From positions 49,611-113,610 of the forward strand of contig NW_025776859.1 of NCBI RefSeq assembly GCF_021130785.1: a DNA stretch of 64,000 nucleotides, read 5' to 3'. The stretch is from Homalodisca vitripennis. Taxonomy: Eukaryota; Arthropoda; Insecta; Hemiptera; Cicadellidae. Positions within the stretch are counted from its first letter, which is position 1; each line of letters begins with the position of its first letter. The translations under genes and the position numbers were made by a program. A model generated the notes under the pieces. The model had not been told where the DNA came from, ran no database searches, and worked only from the letters and a program-made list of their open reading frames with translations. Shown piece by piece: positions 39,001 through 50,600 of the stretch.

Positions 39001-41116
39001 TTGCACGTAGGTATGATAATATTTTACGATAGTATAATACCTACCTGGTTATGAATTATCATTACCCATGAGATAAAAGTTTAAATATTTGCTAACACTC
39101 AGCCTAATTTTAAGGCAACATCGTTGATCTAGACGAACTATGGGAAGGAGCAATCATCGCCCTTAAAATACAGATTAGTTTTTTACAGCGATATCGATTA
39201 AACAAACAGAAAAAAATATATTGTACATCCTAGAATTGTAGGATTTATTATAAAGTTCAGCCAGTTATCATTATCAGAATACGTTTTTATGTAAAAAGAA
39301 TTTTTTATTATTTCCAATAATTCTTTTATTTGTAAGCATCTAAAAGCTGATTTCCAATATGTTTACGCTTATCGAAATGTATTGATATTTTCAATGTACA
39401 TAAGAAAAACAATCTAATAAAGAGCCTTTCTCAACTAATCCAAAACAATCAAAGCTAAATACATTATGTTAATGTTCATGATCACCTATATCAGCAATAT
39501 ATAAAATATATATATATACGTTAGAATCCATAATTGTAATCCCTCTAGCCAATTCAGCCTTTAAGATGTGTAATGACACTAATGTTTCATCGACACTGAT
39601 TAGAAAACTATTCGTCTATTTTGACATTAAATTATCTACTCCCTGAATGTTCTTTTCCACGGGAACTTGCTGGCACGCATACTATGTCACAGCAGTATCT
39701 AGGGGGTTTTGACTTCAACAATACTCCTGATCTATTTGGTTACTGTCAGTAAATTTGAAGGAAGAATAACCATTCTTTCCCAATAAGTTAACTAACTCAT
39801 CGAAATGGAGAAACTAAATACAATAATAATCTACTTTAGTTTATCCAAATTACAGCCAGTGCTTTTGCATACAAACTTTCATATGAGAATAAAAAGTTAC
39901 TCTTTCAATGCATGTGAGCAATCAAAGTTTCCTTCTATTCATAACTTCTGTTTGACTTGAGACTCTGCGCTGTAGCAGACCAAGTTTGTGGAAGACACCA
40001 ACAACAGTATGAGAACGTGACTTAATATAAGTACCTTTCAATAACTTTCACGATCATACGGTACGTGAGATTACATTACTTTTAATATGTGACTTTCCTT
40101 CAATATAAGCCACCATCAAAAGAAAAGTTAAGTACTATGAATAGTGAATATGCTCCGTATAAATTAATATACTCAATATTTATATCGCATGAGGAGGTTC
40201 TAAACGCTTTCAGTTTATACAAAACTTCTGAAATCTCACAGACTAAACATAATGAGATTCTATAAAAAGTAACATATAATACTGTAAAAAATTACCGTTT
40301 TAAAACATGTTTCATGGAATTAAAAACTTTGAGCTATAATAGAACAAAATAACGTTTACTACAGTACTAAGGATTTTCGATATTACATCAGGGATCGCAA
40401 AATTAACGATCCCTTAGAGTAATAAACTGTAATATCTGACAAAAACACATTACAAAACACAGGTTTAAAATATCAACACATACAGTTAGTACTTGTAAGA
40501 AAACAATATCATTTTATTGTAGGGCTAAAAAGGCTTTTCACAGGCGTAGCTCTTGCAATGCAGCGTTAGGACGTAATAAATAGTACTGAGATAACTAAAC
40601 GTATTTTTAATATGTGTATTTACCTGGGAAATGTTACTATATGTAAACTACAAAAGAACAAAGTAAATTAATCGTAACACAGTTTCAGGATTGTCTTTTT
40701 AACATTTATTTTACAAAAACATAGGTTTTTCGTTATACTATCTATAGGTAAATCATGTCCATTTCATTTCATTTTGAGTTGTGTAGAAGTCTTTTGTGGA
40801 ATGTTATGTTGGTCCGTTCAATATTTTCATAAATTTTTATTTTTGTATTTTTCACTTAGAACCATAATCTAAGCCATATTAAAATTATGATCTGATGAGC
40901 AATAATATACTGCAAAATGTCCAAAAAATATATATTCAACACTTATTTTTGTTCGAATTTCTGCTCCATCTTACATAATAAATATCGATCCTACCTATAG
41001 TGGTTCCACGCATAAAATATGAAAGTATAATTGTTTCCCCGTTTTTAAGCGTAAAAAGATAAGGGAGATGATCAAAATTTAATAACTCTACATCCTACTA
41101 CCTTGTTTTTATAAAT

Positions 41117-41146
41117 AAATATATATATATACTATATATATATATC
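41117..41146. repeat. (TA)n microsatellite
   Basis: TA tract with one ACT interruption, just left of the 41.3-kb dispersed repeat. Confidence 0.85.
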
Positions 41147-41277
41147 GGATAATACTTTTAAATTAAATATCATATATATCAAAAATTGAAAAGAGATAAA
41201 AAAAAATATTAAACGAAAAAAATTTATCATACTTATATTAAGCATTTATAAAGGAAAGGCTAACACACTTCCTTTGT

Positions 41278-41400
41278 TTTCAGGAAACACTGCCAACATC
41301 TGCTTTTGTATGTAATAGTGTTTATCGTTATGTGCTGCCGATAATTGTTAGTCCTCTATTGTTGTAAGGATATAACTTGTAAGTGATTACTTGCATGTGT
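41278..41400 (-). repeat. dispersed repeat, copy in minus orientation
   Basis: Reverse-complement partner of 8090-8210, sharing TTATCGTTATGTGCTGCCGAT and CCTCTATTGTTGTAAGG-type blocks in mirrored order. It lies about 230 bases left of the LTR element, with no sign of a functional link to it. Confidence 0.7.
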
Positions 41401-41632
41401 CCTTTTAACTATAGGACACTATTATGAGGATTTCTAAATGTGCGGCATCCAAACAGAGGTCAGTTTTTTGAATGTTCTTAACAAATTTTACGTTTCCAAC
41501 GCAAAAATTAAAAATCAGTAAAATGTTTTAAGTTTTAAAACTAGATTTGAGATGGTTATGAGTGTGTTATAAAACTATCATTATAAACAGTGATAGCTAT
41601 TAACCACAAAGTATTTGTTGTTTTAACAGTAC

Positions 41633-41959
41633 TGAGCCGTGTGCTCAGTTTGGACAATTTTGTGTCTTATTTTTCCCACCTCGGCCACTCTTGTCAGTCG
41701 GTGGGGGAGTCACTCCGTCAAGTATTGATTTTCTGCCTGGTTGAACTGACTGGTCGAGGTCAGGTGGTTGACCTTGACTAGACTACTGACCAGCTGTTCA
41801 CCGGCACCGGGTACTGTTCGGAGACACGTTCGGCAGAAGCTTACTGTGTTTCTGGCTGTTCTCTGCTCTTCCCGTTTCCCCATGGCTGGCTAAACTCCAC
41901 TACTTTCGGCAGGTAATTGTCTCTCTTCCCACTAGTGGCATGTGATTTTTTTTATGGTT
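41633..41959 (+). repeat. 5' LTR, truncated
   Basis: Matches 44085-44413 with a few percent differences, starting at TGAGCC and passing through GGGGGAGTCACTCCGTC, CTTGACTAGACTACTGACC and CCACTAGTGGCATGTGATT. The match stops at ATGGTT (41954-41959). The final 58 or so bases of the LTR (present in the 3' copy) are absent here and replaced by a copy of internal sequence. Confidence 0.88.
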
Positions 41960-42120
41960 CATGCTCTGGATACTGGTGGGGCTGCGGGGGTGTCCCGGGG
42001 ACTTGATCACCCCTGGTTTTCCCTGTGATGTCGTTTTACTCTCTTTCTGTTTTCCTTCTTTCTCCAAGAGAGACGCCTCTCAAAATTTCAGGAGGATCGT
42101 GTTTTGTCTGCCTCCTGCTC
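41959..42120 (+). repeat. misplaced copy of element sub-LTR region
   Basis: Direct copy of about 43806-43972, the stretch between the end of pol and the 3' LTR. Shared markers are CATGCTCTGGATACTGGTG, GATCACCCCTGGTTTTCC, CCTCTCAAAATTTCA and GTCTGCCTCCTGCTC. In an intact element this belongs near the 3' end, so its position directly after the 5' LTR is a rearrangement. The plus-strand frame at 41961-42263 that crosses it is not a gene. Confidence 0.85.
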
Positions 42121-42122
42121 CC

Positions 42123-42227
42123 ATTTGTCCCGAGTTAGCGAAAAAGACAGGAGGTCTCGGAAGCGCGCCCCTCCCAAACTCGGAGGAAACCATAAAAAAA
42201 TCTCATGCCACTAGTGGGAAGAGAGAC
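42123..42227 (-). repeat. inverted LTR 3' end
   Basis: The reverse complement of this segment matches 44376-44468: GTCTCTCTTCCCACTAGTGG, a T-rich run, TATGGTTT, CTCCGAG, GGGGCGCGC, CCGAGACCTCCTGTC and TTTTTCGCTAACTCGGGAC in the same order. It is therefore the very end of an LTR turned around, including the 58 or so bases missing from the adjacent 5' LTR. It may come from a second, oppositely oriented element copy. Confidence 0.85.
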
Positions 42228-42240
42228 AAAAGAGAGACAA

Positions 42241-42830
42241 AATTTCGAGAACATGATTTATAATTAAAGAAGGTGGCGAATATTTTAATACAAAATACGG
42301 TTATATGCAGCACCACGGTGCACACCGCGTAACTTAAAAACCAAATAACAACAATAAAATATAATTGCCAATAATGACAATAACATAATAAATAAATAAT
42401 GTAATAATAATAACACAAGAATAGAAAAAAAATTTGGTCTATAAATAACATATATCAGGTAAGGCAGTAGTAAATTGTTTATACTGGTAAGTATTATGAA
42501 CTGAGGGGAGGGAAAAGGTTGTAGAATTTCTAGGCCCACTATTTTAAAAAAATAATAATTTGTTTCAAGATTGTAGCCGAAAATAAAAAAAAAAATATAT
42601 TAAAGCCAATTTTCGAAGGAGGCGGGGCTTAGTTGCCTCCCACGAATCCGAATTAAAGATGAAATCCTCCCCTTCAGATCATGTCACTGAACTAAATACA
42701 TACTAGTTAACTAGTTAATTACTAGGTTACATACTAGCCCTCCTCCAGACATAATATCTGGCAACGCTCCATACACCCCAATCCTCGCAAGTTCAGTATA
42801 AGAAAAGTAAAAAAAAAAACATTTTGGATC
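42241..42830. other. AT-rich insert inside the LTR element
   Basis: It has host-like composition and no resemblance to gypsy coding sequence. It includes a GGAGGCGGGGC patch near 42,620 and a palindromic ACTAGTTAACTAGTTAATTACTAGT-like stretch near 42,700-42,725. It may be a nested insertion, a scar from recombination between two elements, or an assembly join. The small minus-strand frames here (42203-42539) are hydrophobic and AT-driven and are not called. Confidence 0.5.
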
Positions 42831-43032
42831 CAACCTAGTTCCAGATGAAAAGAATAGGAGCACCTACACTCCGGTTGGATGCCGGTACAGTAGCGCTGGC
42901 AGGGCGCGGGCATTCAGTGTTTGTTTCATGTGTTGTTACCATTGGGCAGACTCGCCGCACCATTCCGTTGACGGCACTCACGGGGACCCATTCCCCGTAG
43001 CAAGTCAGGGAACACCTCTCTGCTTGTAGGCT

Positions 43033-43800
43033 GTGGATGCTTTCTCTAAGTTTTGCTGGTTGATTCCTCTTAGGAGTGCCCACGGCGACGCTCACCTGTC
43101 AAGGCACTCAAGTCCCGGCCTTCTACAAAATTTTGGAGTGCCCGCCACCTTTGTCTTAGACAAACGGCACACAATTCGTGTCGAGGGAGTTTCATCGCTT
43201 CTGTTTTGGGCATGGAATCAAACATGTTACGGCATCTCCTTACTACCCCCAGCCTTCTCATGCTGAGCGGTTCAACCGCAATCTCAGAGCCGCCCTCATC
43301 GCTTATCACGCTGAGAAACAAACTACCTGGGATGAAAACCTGAGCTGGCCTTCAGTTAGCCTTCAATTATGCTCTTCACGAAAATTATGATTCCACGCCT
43401 TTCCAGGTCATTGTTTAGTCGTCCCTCCTTCTGATCCCTTGTCTAATCTCTGGAGTCCTGGATAGTCTTCTACCAAGTGCCTGGTACTCCCAATGTGAGT
43501 GACACTTGGGAGGCAGTCAGGGTTAAGCTCCTACTGTCTAGGGAAAGGGTGAGAGAAAATTCAATAAGGGACGTATTGCTAACCCCTTCCAGGTGGGGGA
43601 TCTTGTTCTTTTGTAAGGCCATCCGGCCAGTTCGGCCGTGGATAAACGGGCAGCCAAACTTTGCTATCGGTGGACAGGTTCCTCACCGGATTCTTCGTTT
43701 TTCTCTCCCCAGTTACTGCTGAGCTTGGTTGATCCCGTATCGGGGAGGTTGTGGCGGAAGGCCCACGTTTCCTCATCTGAAGGCCTTCCGTGGTGACACC
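43033..43800 (+). pseudogene. Ty3/gypsy pol remnant: integrase C-terminal part
   Basis: The encoded enzyme would have joined element cDNA to host DNA. The first kept block reads DAFSKFCWLIPLR, then FGVPATFVLD, whose Asp (43159-43161) corresponds to the second catalytic acidic residue. One base too many follows directly, and the next block (43178-43390) reads SREFHRF, ASPYYPQPSHAERFN (catalytic Glu at 43264-43266) and a TTWDENL segment. Further frame changes lead to a HES-like HENYDSTPF block near 43,375-43,415 and a GPY/F-module-like AAKLCYRWTGS near 43,640-43,680. The first catalytic Asp, the zinc-binding N-terminus and all upstream pol are absent. Several frameshifts and stops make it non-functional. 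Antisense frames at 42835-43095, 43070-43321 and 43579-43998 are shadows. Confidence 0.88.
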
Positions 43801-44084
43801 TCTGGTCCATGCTCTGGATACTGGTGCGGCTGCGGGGGTGTCCGGGGACTGATCACCCCTGGTTTTCCCCTGTGGTGTCGTTTTACTCTTTTTCTGTTTT
43901 CTTCTTTCTCCAAGAGAGGCGCCTCTCAAAATTTCAAGAGGATCGTGTTTTGTCTGCCTCCTGCTCAGGACTTCGTTTCCTGTTAGGGTTCTCGACATTC
44001 CCGTATCCTGTGCCAGAGCTTGTTGTTCTTCTTTCAGTGGGGAGAGGTTTTGTTTGGGGTTGCACCCTTTTTAGTGGGGGAGGT

Positions 44085-44471
44085 TGAGCCGGGGCTCAGT
44101 TTGGACAATTTTGTGTCTTTTTATTTTTCCCGCCTCGCCAACTCTTGTCAGTTGGTGGGGGAGTCACTCCGTCCAAGTATTGATTTTCTCCCTGGTTGGA
44201 CTGACTGGTCGAGTTCAGGTGGTTGACCTTGACTAGACTACTGACCAGCTGTTCACCGACACCGGCTACTGTTCGGAGGACACGTTCGGCAGAAGCTTAC
44301 TGTGTTTCTGGCTGTTCTCTGCTCTTCCCGTTTCCCCATGGCTGGCTAACATCCACTACTTTCGGCAGGTAATTGTCTCTCTTCCCACTAGTGGCATGTG
44401 ATTTTTTATGGTTTGCTCCGAGGAGGGGCGCGCCTCCGAGACCTCCTGTCTTTTTCGCTAACTCGGGACCA
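44085..44471 (+). repeat. 3' LTR, complete copy
   Basis: Runs from TGAGCC (44085) to GGGACCA (44471), 387 bases, TG...CA. It opens with a small palindrome, TGAGCCGGGGCTCA. It retains the GCTCCGAGG...CTAACTCGGGACC end that the left copy lacks. The GC-rich CGAGGAGGGGCGCGCCTCC segment can form a hairpin near the 3' end. Frames crossing it (43809-44087, 44020-44226) are not genes. Confidence 0.86.
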
Positions 44472-45080
44472 GTACCTAATAACTTATAATTGTAAGAACC
44501 TTAGGAGGATTAAAAAAAATCTAAGTATATGAGATAGTCTATGTAATAAAAACAACGTTTTTTTTTATTGTATAAGAACAAGGCTAAAACAAAAACAACT
44601 ATCTTACCAATAATTTCGATTGGAGAACTGTAAAAAGTTTCTTACATATGAACACTACATATCAAAATGTTTTTTTATGTTAAATTTGTCGCGTTTTAAT
44701 TTTATGAAATAAAAATAAACTCAATATAATCACATGTTTGAAAATGCTTTCTCTCTAATTGTCAGCAAGGAGTTTTTAAATTATTGCAATAAAGAATAGA
44801 AACAAATTATTTTTAAGAATATATAAAGAATCCAACGTATTAGCTTTAAAACAAAATTTCCAATCGGATTAATTTGTATGTTATCTTGCATCTTTATTTT
44901 TATCTGTGTTTAGAAAAATTGAAATTATTAACCATTTTAAATAGCATTTTTTTATAAATTTATTGTCATACTTGTTTACATTTGTATTAATACATGCTTT
45001 TAAAAATATCACAGAATTGTGATAAAATAATAAGCAGGAAAAGTGAATAGACATACATTTCTTTTGTTAAATGAAACCGT

Positions 45081-45082
<2 letters not shown>

Positions 45083-45125
<43 letters not shown>

Positions 45126-45149
45126 TGTGGTGTGTGTGTGTGTGTGTGT
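45083..45149. repeat. (GT)n microsatellite
   Basis: GT dinucleotide tract of about 67 bases with two GG phase breaks. Confidence 0.93.
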
Positions 45150-45248
45150 TCACTCTTACCGGAATAGTAACCTTTGCGGAACCTTAGAGAAATGTAAGAT
45201 ATGTTGAAGACATTAAACCTTTTGTACGGTACTTCCTCTCTGTTTCAG

Positions 45249-45463
45249 CCTCTTATCTAAAGCCAAGGGCTATCCGGAAACACATTTCTAAACCCTGCCT
45301 CCGGAAACTCTTCCTGCTGTTAAGTTACAAATGGTCACGTGATTTAAATTATAAAGCACAAAAAACATTTACACGTGTTGAAATGTTAGGACACTATCCA
45401 CTCATTTTTAATAAAAACTATTTTAATCAATATGGAGTAAATTATAAAATCAAGAGTTTTTGA
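45249..45463 (+). CDS. possible exon behind a strong splice acceptor
   Basis: TTCCTCTCTGTTTCAG (45233-45248) is a textbook pyrimidine tract plus AG. Directly after it the frame beginning at 45251 stays open for 70 codons to a TGA at 45461-45463. It starts SYLKPRAIRKHISKPCLRKL in a GC-richer patch, becoming AT-biased after about codon 30. A GTTAAGT near 45,321 could be a donor, in which case the exon is only about 70 bases. No family is recognised and no upstream exon can be assigned. Confidence 0.2.
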
Positions 45464-46246
45464 ATAACTGCTCACTTTCTGTGTAATCGATAAACAATAA
45501 TTTTTACATATTGTCTGCGTTTTATTAGTTAACCAATAGATAAAACAAACAATATACCTCACAAACGGTATTATTAGTATTATTTGTTTATAAAATGATA
45601 ATATATATTCGTGAATATTAATAACAGGTTTTTATAAATTATTTTTCCTGATAGTTAGCACAATACATAGTTTCATCACCTATTTGATATTTTAATACAG
45701 AACTGTAAAATTCAATACCGCGAGTGAAATTGTTGATTGATTGCTGGTTGATAAAAAAAAACGTTTTATTTTGTAGCTTCAATTATTTATTAACATTTAA
45801 ATTTAGGTTTTTTAACAAATGTAGTTTTCTAATCCAAACCGAATAGTTTAATTATTAATTTTATTCAGTTATAATATGTACCTGACACAAAACTGTCGGG
45901 AAAAATGTAACATTATATCTTCCTATTTATTTAACTTGTGGATCTGCATAAATAACTTTCTCCGTTTTAGATTTTTCAACCACGTTTTTTTTAAGATAAT
46001 ATCTCCTAGTTGTAACTCTATTTATACTACTATTGTATGTATGCGGTACGTTATGTTAGGTATGTATCTGTATACGTTTACACACAGTTTACAAAATTAC
46101 TTTATTTTTAATAACATTTTCAAAGCGTGTGCAATGTCAGGTGCTCACAGAGCACGTTTGACTAAATATGTAGTGTATTAGTATTCAATTTTCATAACAC
46201 TTACAATCATTTTAAAGTTGGTAAAATAGTAAAGTCTATTTTCTAA

Positions 46247-46469
<223 letters not shown>

Positions 46470-47163
46470 TTGATTGATTTAGGCATTTCGTTATGAACAG
46501 AAAGTAGTATTTAGTTTTTTGTATTTCACACTTGATTATTGTAAATAGTTCCATTTATAGTAAATACAAAAAGGTATACTATTTTGCTTTGTTTTGTTTT
46601 TGAGGTTTTTTATTGGTTCAGTTTGTTAGATTAGTAACATTGAAATGTATAAGGTTTGGCGTAAAAGCACATCTTTATTTTTATTTTTTGTTTGTTATAT
46701 CACAGTAGTGTTTTTAATTATAAACGAATGCTCCTGATCCCCTTTTTTTTATAACAGTTAATAATTATTGTTATGGAACCTATAGATGGACTAATTAGTA
46801 GCCTTAGCGGCCCTATTATTTTCCTTTTGGGGTCCAGCCTGGTCCGTAGAATACAATCACGTTGGGTCGCCTCATTTGAACTAGTTTCCTTACATTTAGA
46901 TTTATCCTAAACATTTTATATAGTTCAGTTTTAATAATATTTATGGTCGATAAAATATATTTTGAGTTATTTTACGATATCAAAATATATTTTCACATTC
47001 TTAGCACATACATTACACTTTGGGGAATGGGTTATATTACTTATCTGTTATATTACCAGACTTTTTTCTTTAAAAGTTCTCTATCACAGAAATTAACAAC
47101 GTAAACATATTTTATAGTTTTATATTTTTAATAGATACTTGCGCAGAAAAGCAGCATTGCACT

Positions 47164-47164
47164 G

Positions 47165-47196
<32 letters not shown>

Positions 47197-47235
47197 TATA
47201 TTATATATGATATATATATATATATATTATATATG

Positions 47236-47268
<33 letters not shown>
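47164..47268. repeat. (TA)n microsatellite
   Basis: TA tract with several ATTATA and ATGATA interruptions, lying immediately left of a duplicated 220-bp segment. Confidence 0.93.
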
Positions 47269-47480
47269 TGAAAATTTTGACATGGTCGGTGATATGATTA
47301 TGGTTTAGTGGGCTTACATTTTAAACTTATTACTATAAAAATAATGTATTCAATAATCATGCTACTTTAGTAATATAGGTTATTATTTGAATTTAGTATC
47401 TAAATAATAGAATAAATTAAAGTGTTTAAAACACTTTCAAGAAGTGTGATATTTATTATATGCAGCTTAATCATGTTTTT
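47261..47480 (+). repeat. local duplication, copy 1
   Basis: Aligns with 47501-47694. Shared blocks include GATATGATTATGGTTTAGTG, CTATAAAAATAATGTATTC, TGCTACTTTAGTA and GTGATATTTATTATATGCA. Each copy is preceded by a TA tract, so the TA tract and the segment were probably duplicated together. Copy 1 has about 20 extra bases around 47,390-47,420. Confidence 0.88.
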
Positions 47481-47500
47481 TTATATATATATACTATATA

Positions 47501-47694
47501 ATATATATTTGAGATTTTGACATTGTCAGTGATATGATTATGGTTTAGTGGCTTACATTTTAACTTAATCCTATAAAAATAATGTATTCCATAATGATGC
47601 TACTTTAGTATTAACATTATTTATTATTATTATTATTTAGTGTTTAACACTTTCAACAAGTGTGATATTTATTATATGCAAGCTTTATCATGTT
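47501..47694 (+). repeat. local duplication, copy 2
   Basis: Second copy of 47261-47480 at a displacement of about 240 bases, shorter through internal deletions and carrying an ATT-rich run near 47,620-47,640 that copy 1 lacks. Confidence 0.88.
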
Positions 47695-47699
47695 GATAT

Positions 47700-50600
47700 A
47701 AAATTATACAATATAATAACCCTCACAATTCAAATTGTCTGAATTAATATTCTTACATTTATGTAGTAAAATAAACAAGAATATCTTAAAATTTACTATA
47801 GACGGTTTATGTAAATTTTTTATGAATTATGACTAACGAATGTTCCAATTATATTGAATAAAATTTTTAATAGAAACTGAAAGACAAATCTTTTACGTGT
47901 AATACTTGTTAGCAAATTTTCAGAATTATTTTTTTTAATACGCAATAGTTTTTTTTAATATATTCACTGCTTTAGGTTTATTTCAGTTGAAAACAAGAAA
48001 ACTGAGTCATCACTTAACTTATATATATTGCTGAAAGGCAAATCAATGGTATCATTACACGTACCTAATAAAAAAAACGAACATAATAAAAAAAATGTTA
48101 ATACAACCTACGTTATAAATGTTAAATAACAACTGTACAACCATATATTTAATTGTAAATACATAAATGGTTCCGAAAAATTACATGTACTATAGCTTTG
48201 TTTAAGTGCAATATATTGTTTCTCAAGTAAAATTCTTTCTTCTCAAGTAGTGTGTTTTAAATACAAATATCTCAAACATTTTGCAATTATGACAAAATAA
48301 TAGTGTAAATGATGACTCAAAGTTTTCGTTTGTTCTTCTCTTATAGTATTCACTATTACCTCCTTACAAACTGGTACGAAGTAATGTATTTGGGTAGCAA
48401 AAGAATATTTCACTTCAATACGAGTATATAACTAAAAAGACGTAAGTAGTAGTTATTCCGGAAAGTTTGCTGGAGCAACTTACATAGTCATAAAAAACGT
48501 ATCTAAAGATAGAGGCTATGATATGTATGGTCATTACAGAAATTATAGCCCACCCTTGCTGTGCGCGCCCATTTCCACCGTTATCTGATATAATGTTTCC
48601 ATATTTTTCTGCGGACCAAGAACGTCTCCATTAAAACGATAGCCGTAAGTTTATTTCTTTTAGTAAGCGTCTGTTATTTTTACCTATGAGATACTATTTT
48701 TAACAGAAAAAAATATCATGTTTGTTTTTTTTACATACTATACGAGGCATATTCCAATCCATAGCTTGTTTTATCTGGTTAAGTATTAATTATTAACACT
48801 AAATGACAAATTTACACGAAAGAGGTAATTGTATCTAACACCACAGACGTTTCGTAATATCTTGAGTAGAGGTAAAACGTAAAAAAATTTGAAAAAAGTA
48901 CACTCAAATCTTTTCTTGGATTTAAACAAAGTTATTAATGAATAAAGAAAACATCATTATTCACTGAGTTTTTTCACACGTAACCATTCCAAAATTAAAC
49001 CACCAATCCCTGAAAAGCATCTAGAACTGTTTCCATGAGATAATAAAGAAGATAAAAATTATATTGTATTATAAACTCAATATGTATTACTTCATTGTTT
49101 TATAATATGTTTGCAAAACCTCAACATAATCGGAAAATACACACATTATTCTTTTCTAAACCTTAAATTTTACTGGAAATGTGGCATAAGCCATGACAGT
49201 TCCTTGAATTTATGACGTCAATTAAAAAAATCTCAATCTACGACATTATGTTATCGTACTAATCTATGTAAGACGGAATCCAAATGGCCTCTGAAGGAAA
49301 ATAGTATAATAAATACACACAGCCCTTATAAAAATTATCCTTACTATTCTGAAGGACAACCATGTTTAATCAGAAACATTTCCATGTTCTCAGAGATCCT
49401 TACTCTCTTTCTCTCATGAATCGTAGCTCACATAACCCGTAAATGGCACATTTTTGCTGTGATTCAAGTGATTTAAATTTTTTGGTAACTCTCTGTACCA
49501 CATGTTTTATAAATGCTAGAATTCATTATTTTCAAATAATGAAGGTTATAAATGGGTTTTTTTGGCTGAAAAAACAGAGAATACCTGTAGGAGTTATCCT
49601 ATTTTAACTAGGCCCCAATTCCATCACTCCTTCTTTATTTATCAAAAACTAAACCAATTTTACCTATACTTTTAAATCACGCAGTATTAAAATATAGACT
49701 TAAAGTTTGAAAAAAGCGTGCATTGAAAAATACACCAAAGAAGAAAAACTTTGTTGTTTGGTATATAGCCTTTTAATAGAAGGGCTGGCATTTTTGTATT
49801 TGCACTATATGTACGTATTCATGATACTTCAAACGTGAGCTTACATGTTGGCATGATATTTTATATGAGGCCAAATTACATGTTAACATATCAAAGAAGT
49901 TGGATACTGGTTCATGATTTGTTTACATGTTTTTAAATGCAGCAAGTGGTAAATACTTTTTTAAAATGGTTCATATATTATAAGACGAAGTATGTAACAC
50001 ATATCAATGAGAAAATCTAAGAATTAAAAATCTTTAAACAGGACTGTTGTACGTATTTTGTACGAAATATGTCATTTTAATGTTATATTCGGTATATCGG
50101 TTAGTGAGACCTTCGTTATATTCTATTGGATCCTTCAATACACCGTTATATTGATTTTGTATTATAAAAAGTAGCAAAACCAATCCCTTTTTATACATTT
50201 AACCTTACAAACGAGTTTTTTCAGCACTTAAACATATTTAGGTGTATTTTATACTAGTGTTTAAAAGAAATAAATAAGTAAATTTACACAAATAGATCAT
50301 TAAACGTTGGTTTTAAAGAACATAACACAAAAAAGATAAGTTTATTGTGACAGAGTTGTATCTTATCAATGCCCTTTATTTAGTATATAATTTTCTAATT
50401 AGTTTTGTTTTGTTTTTTTGATTTATACTTACAATATTTTTAAGATCTTTATTGTTTTTTTTTTAATTCGTAAGCATTATTTTGTAACTAATTTTATTAA
50501 TTTTCGTTCCATATCAAAAGTTTTTTTTTATTTTTGTAACTATGGTCAGATTCTAATAAATTTTCAGAAAATTTGATTTCAAAATAGAATACAGTTCTTT

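Larger units (their letters stand above)
27333..41277. other. long AT-rich non-coding stretch
   Basis: Nearly 14 kb without a recognisable gene. Small frames at 30957-31169 (+), 33857-34048 (-), 34718-34900 (-), 34875-35069 (+), 35494-35697 (-), 36418-36615 (+) and 37003-37188 (-) have no family signature. The frame at 33857-34048 (-) has a less biased segment (LYLPHRHISVLATEDSTPL) and the one at 34718-34900 (-) a VGGRIQCVDLNTDLGGWF segment. Either could be an exon, but nothing decides it. A C9-10 run lies at 29529-29538. Confidence 0.55.
41629..44475 (+). mobile_element. degenerate Ty3/gypsy LTR retrotransposon
   Basis: A GC-richer block in AT-rich DNA, bounded by a possible 4-bp target-site duplication GTAC (41629-41632 and 44472-44475). 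The element proper runs 41633-44471, starting TGAGCC and ending GGGACCA, so it has the canonical TG...CA ends. Both ends carry the same LTR-like sequence in direct orientation. The inside keeps only the C-terminal part of pol (integrase core and GPY/F-like module). I see no gag, protease, reverse transcriptase or RNase H, and 42241-42830 is AT-rich and unlike the rest. At 2.84 kb it is far shorter than a typical 5-kb or longer gypsy element, frameshifted and immobile on its own. Confidence 0.88.

Noticed and set aside
41961..42263. 100-codon plus-strand frame in the LTR element
   Set aside because: It crosses the junction between misplaced sub-LTR sequence and an inverted LTR end, so it is not an ancestral coding region.
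43579..43998. 139-codon minus-strand frame
   Set aside because: It is the antisense shadow of the integrase tail and sub-LTR region, which reads as gypsy pol on the plus strand.
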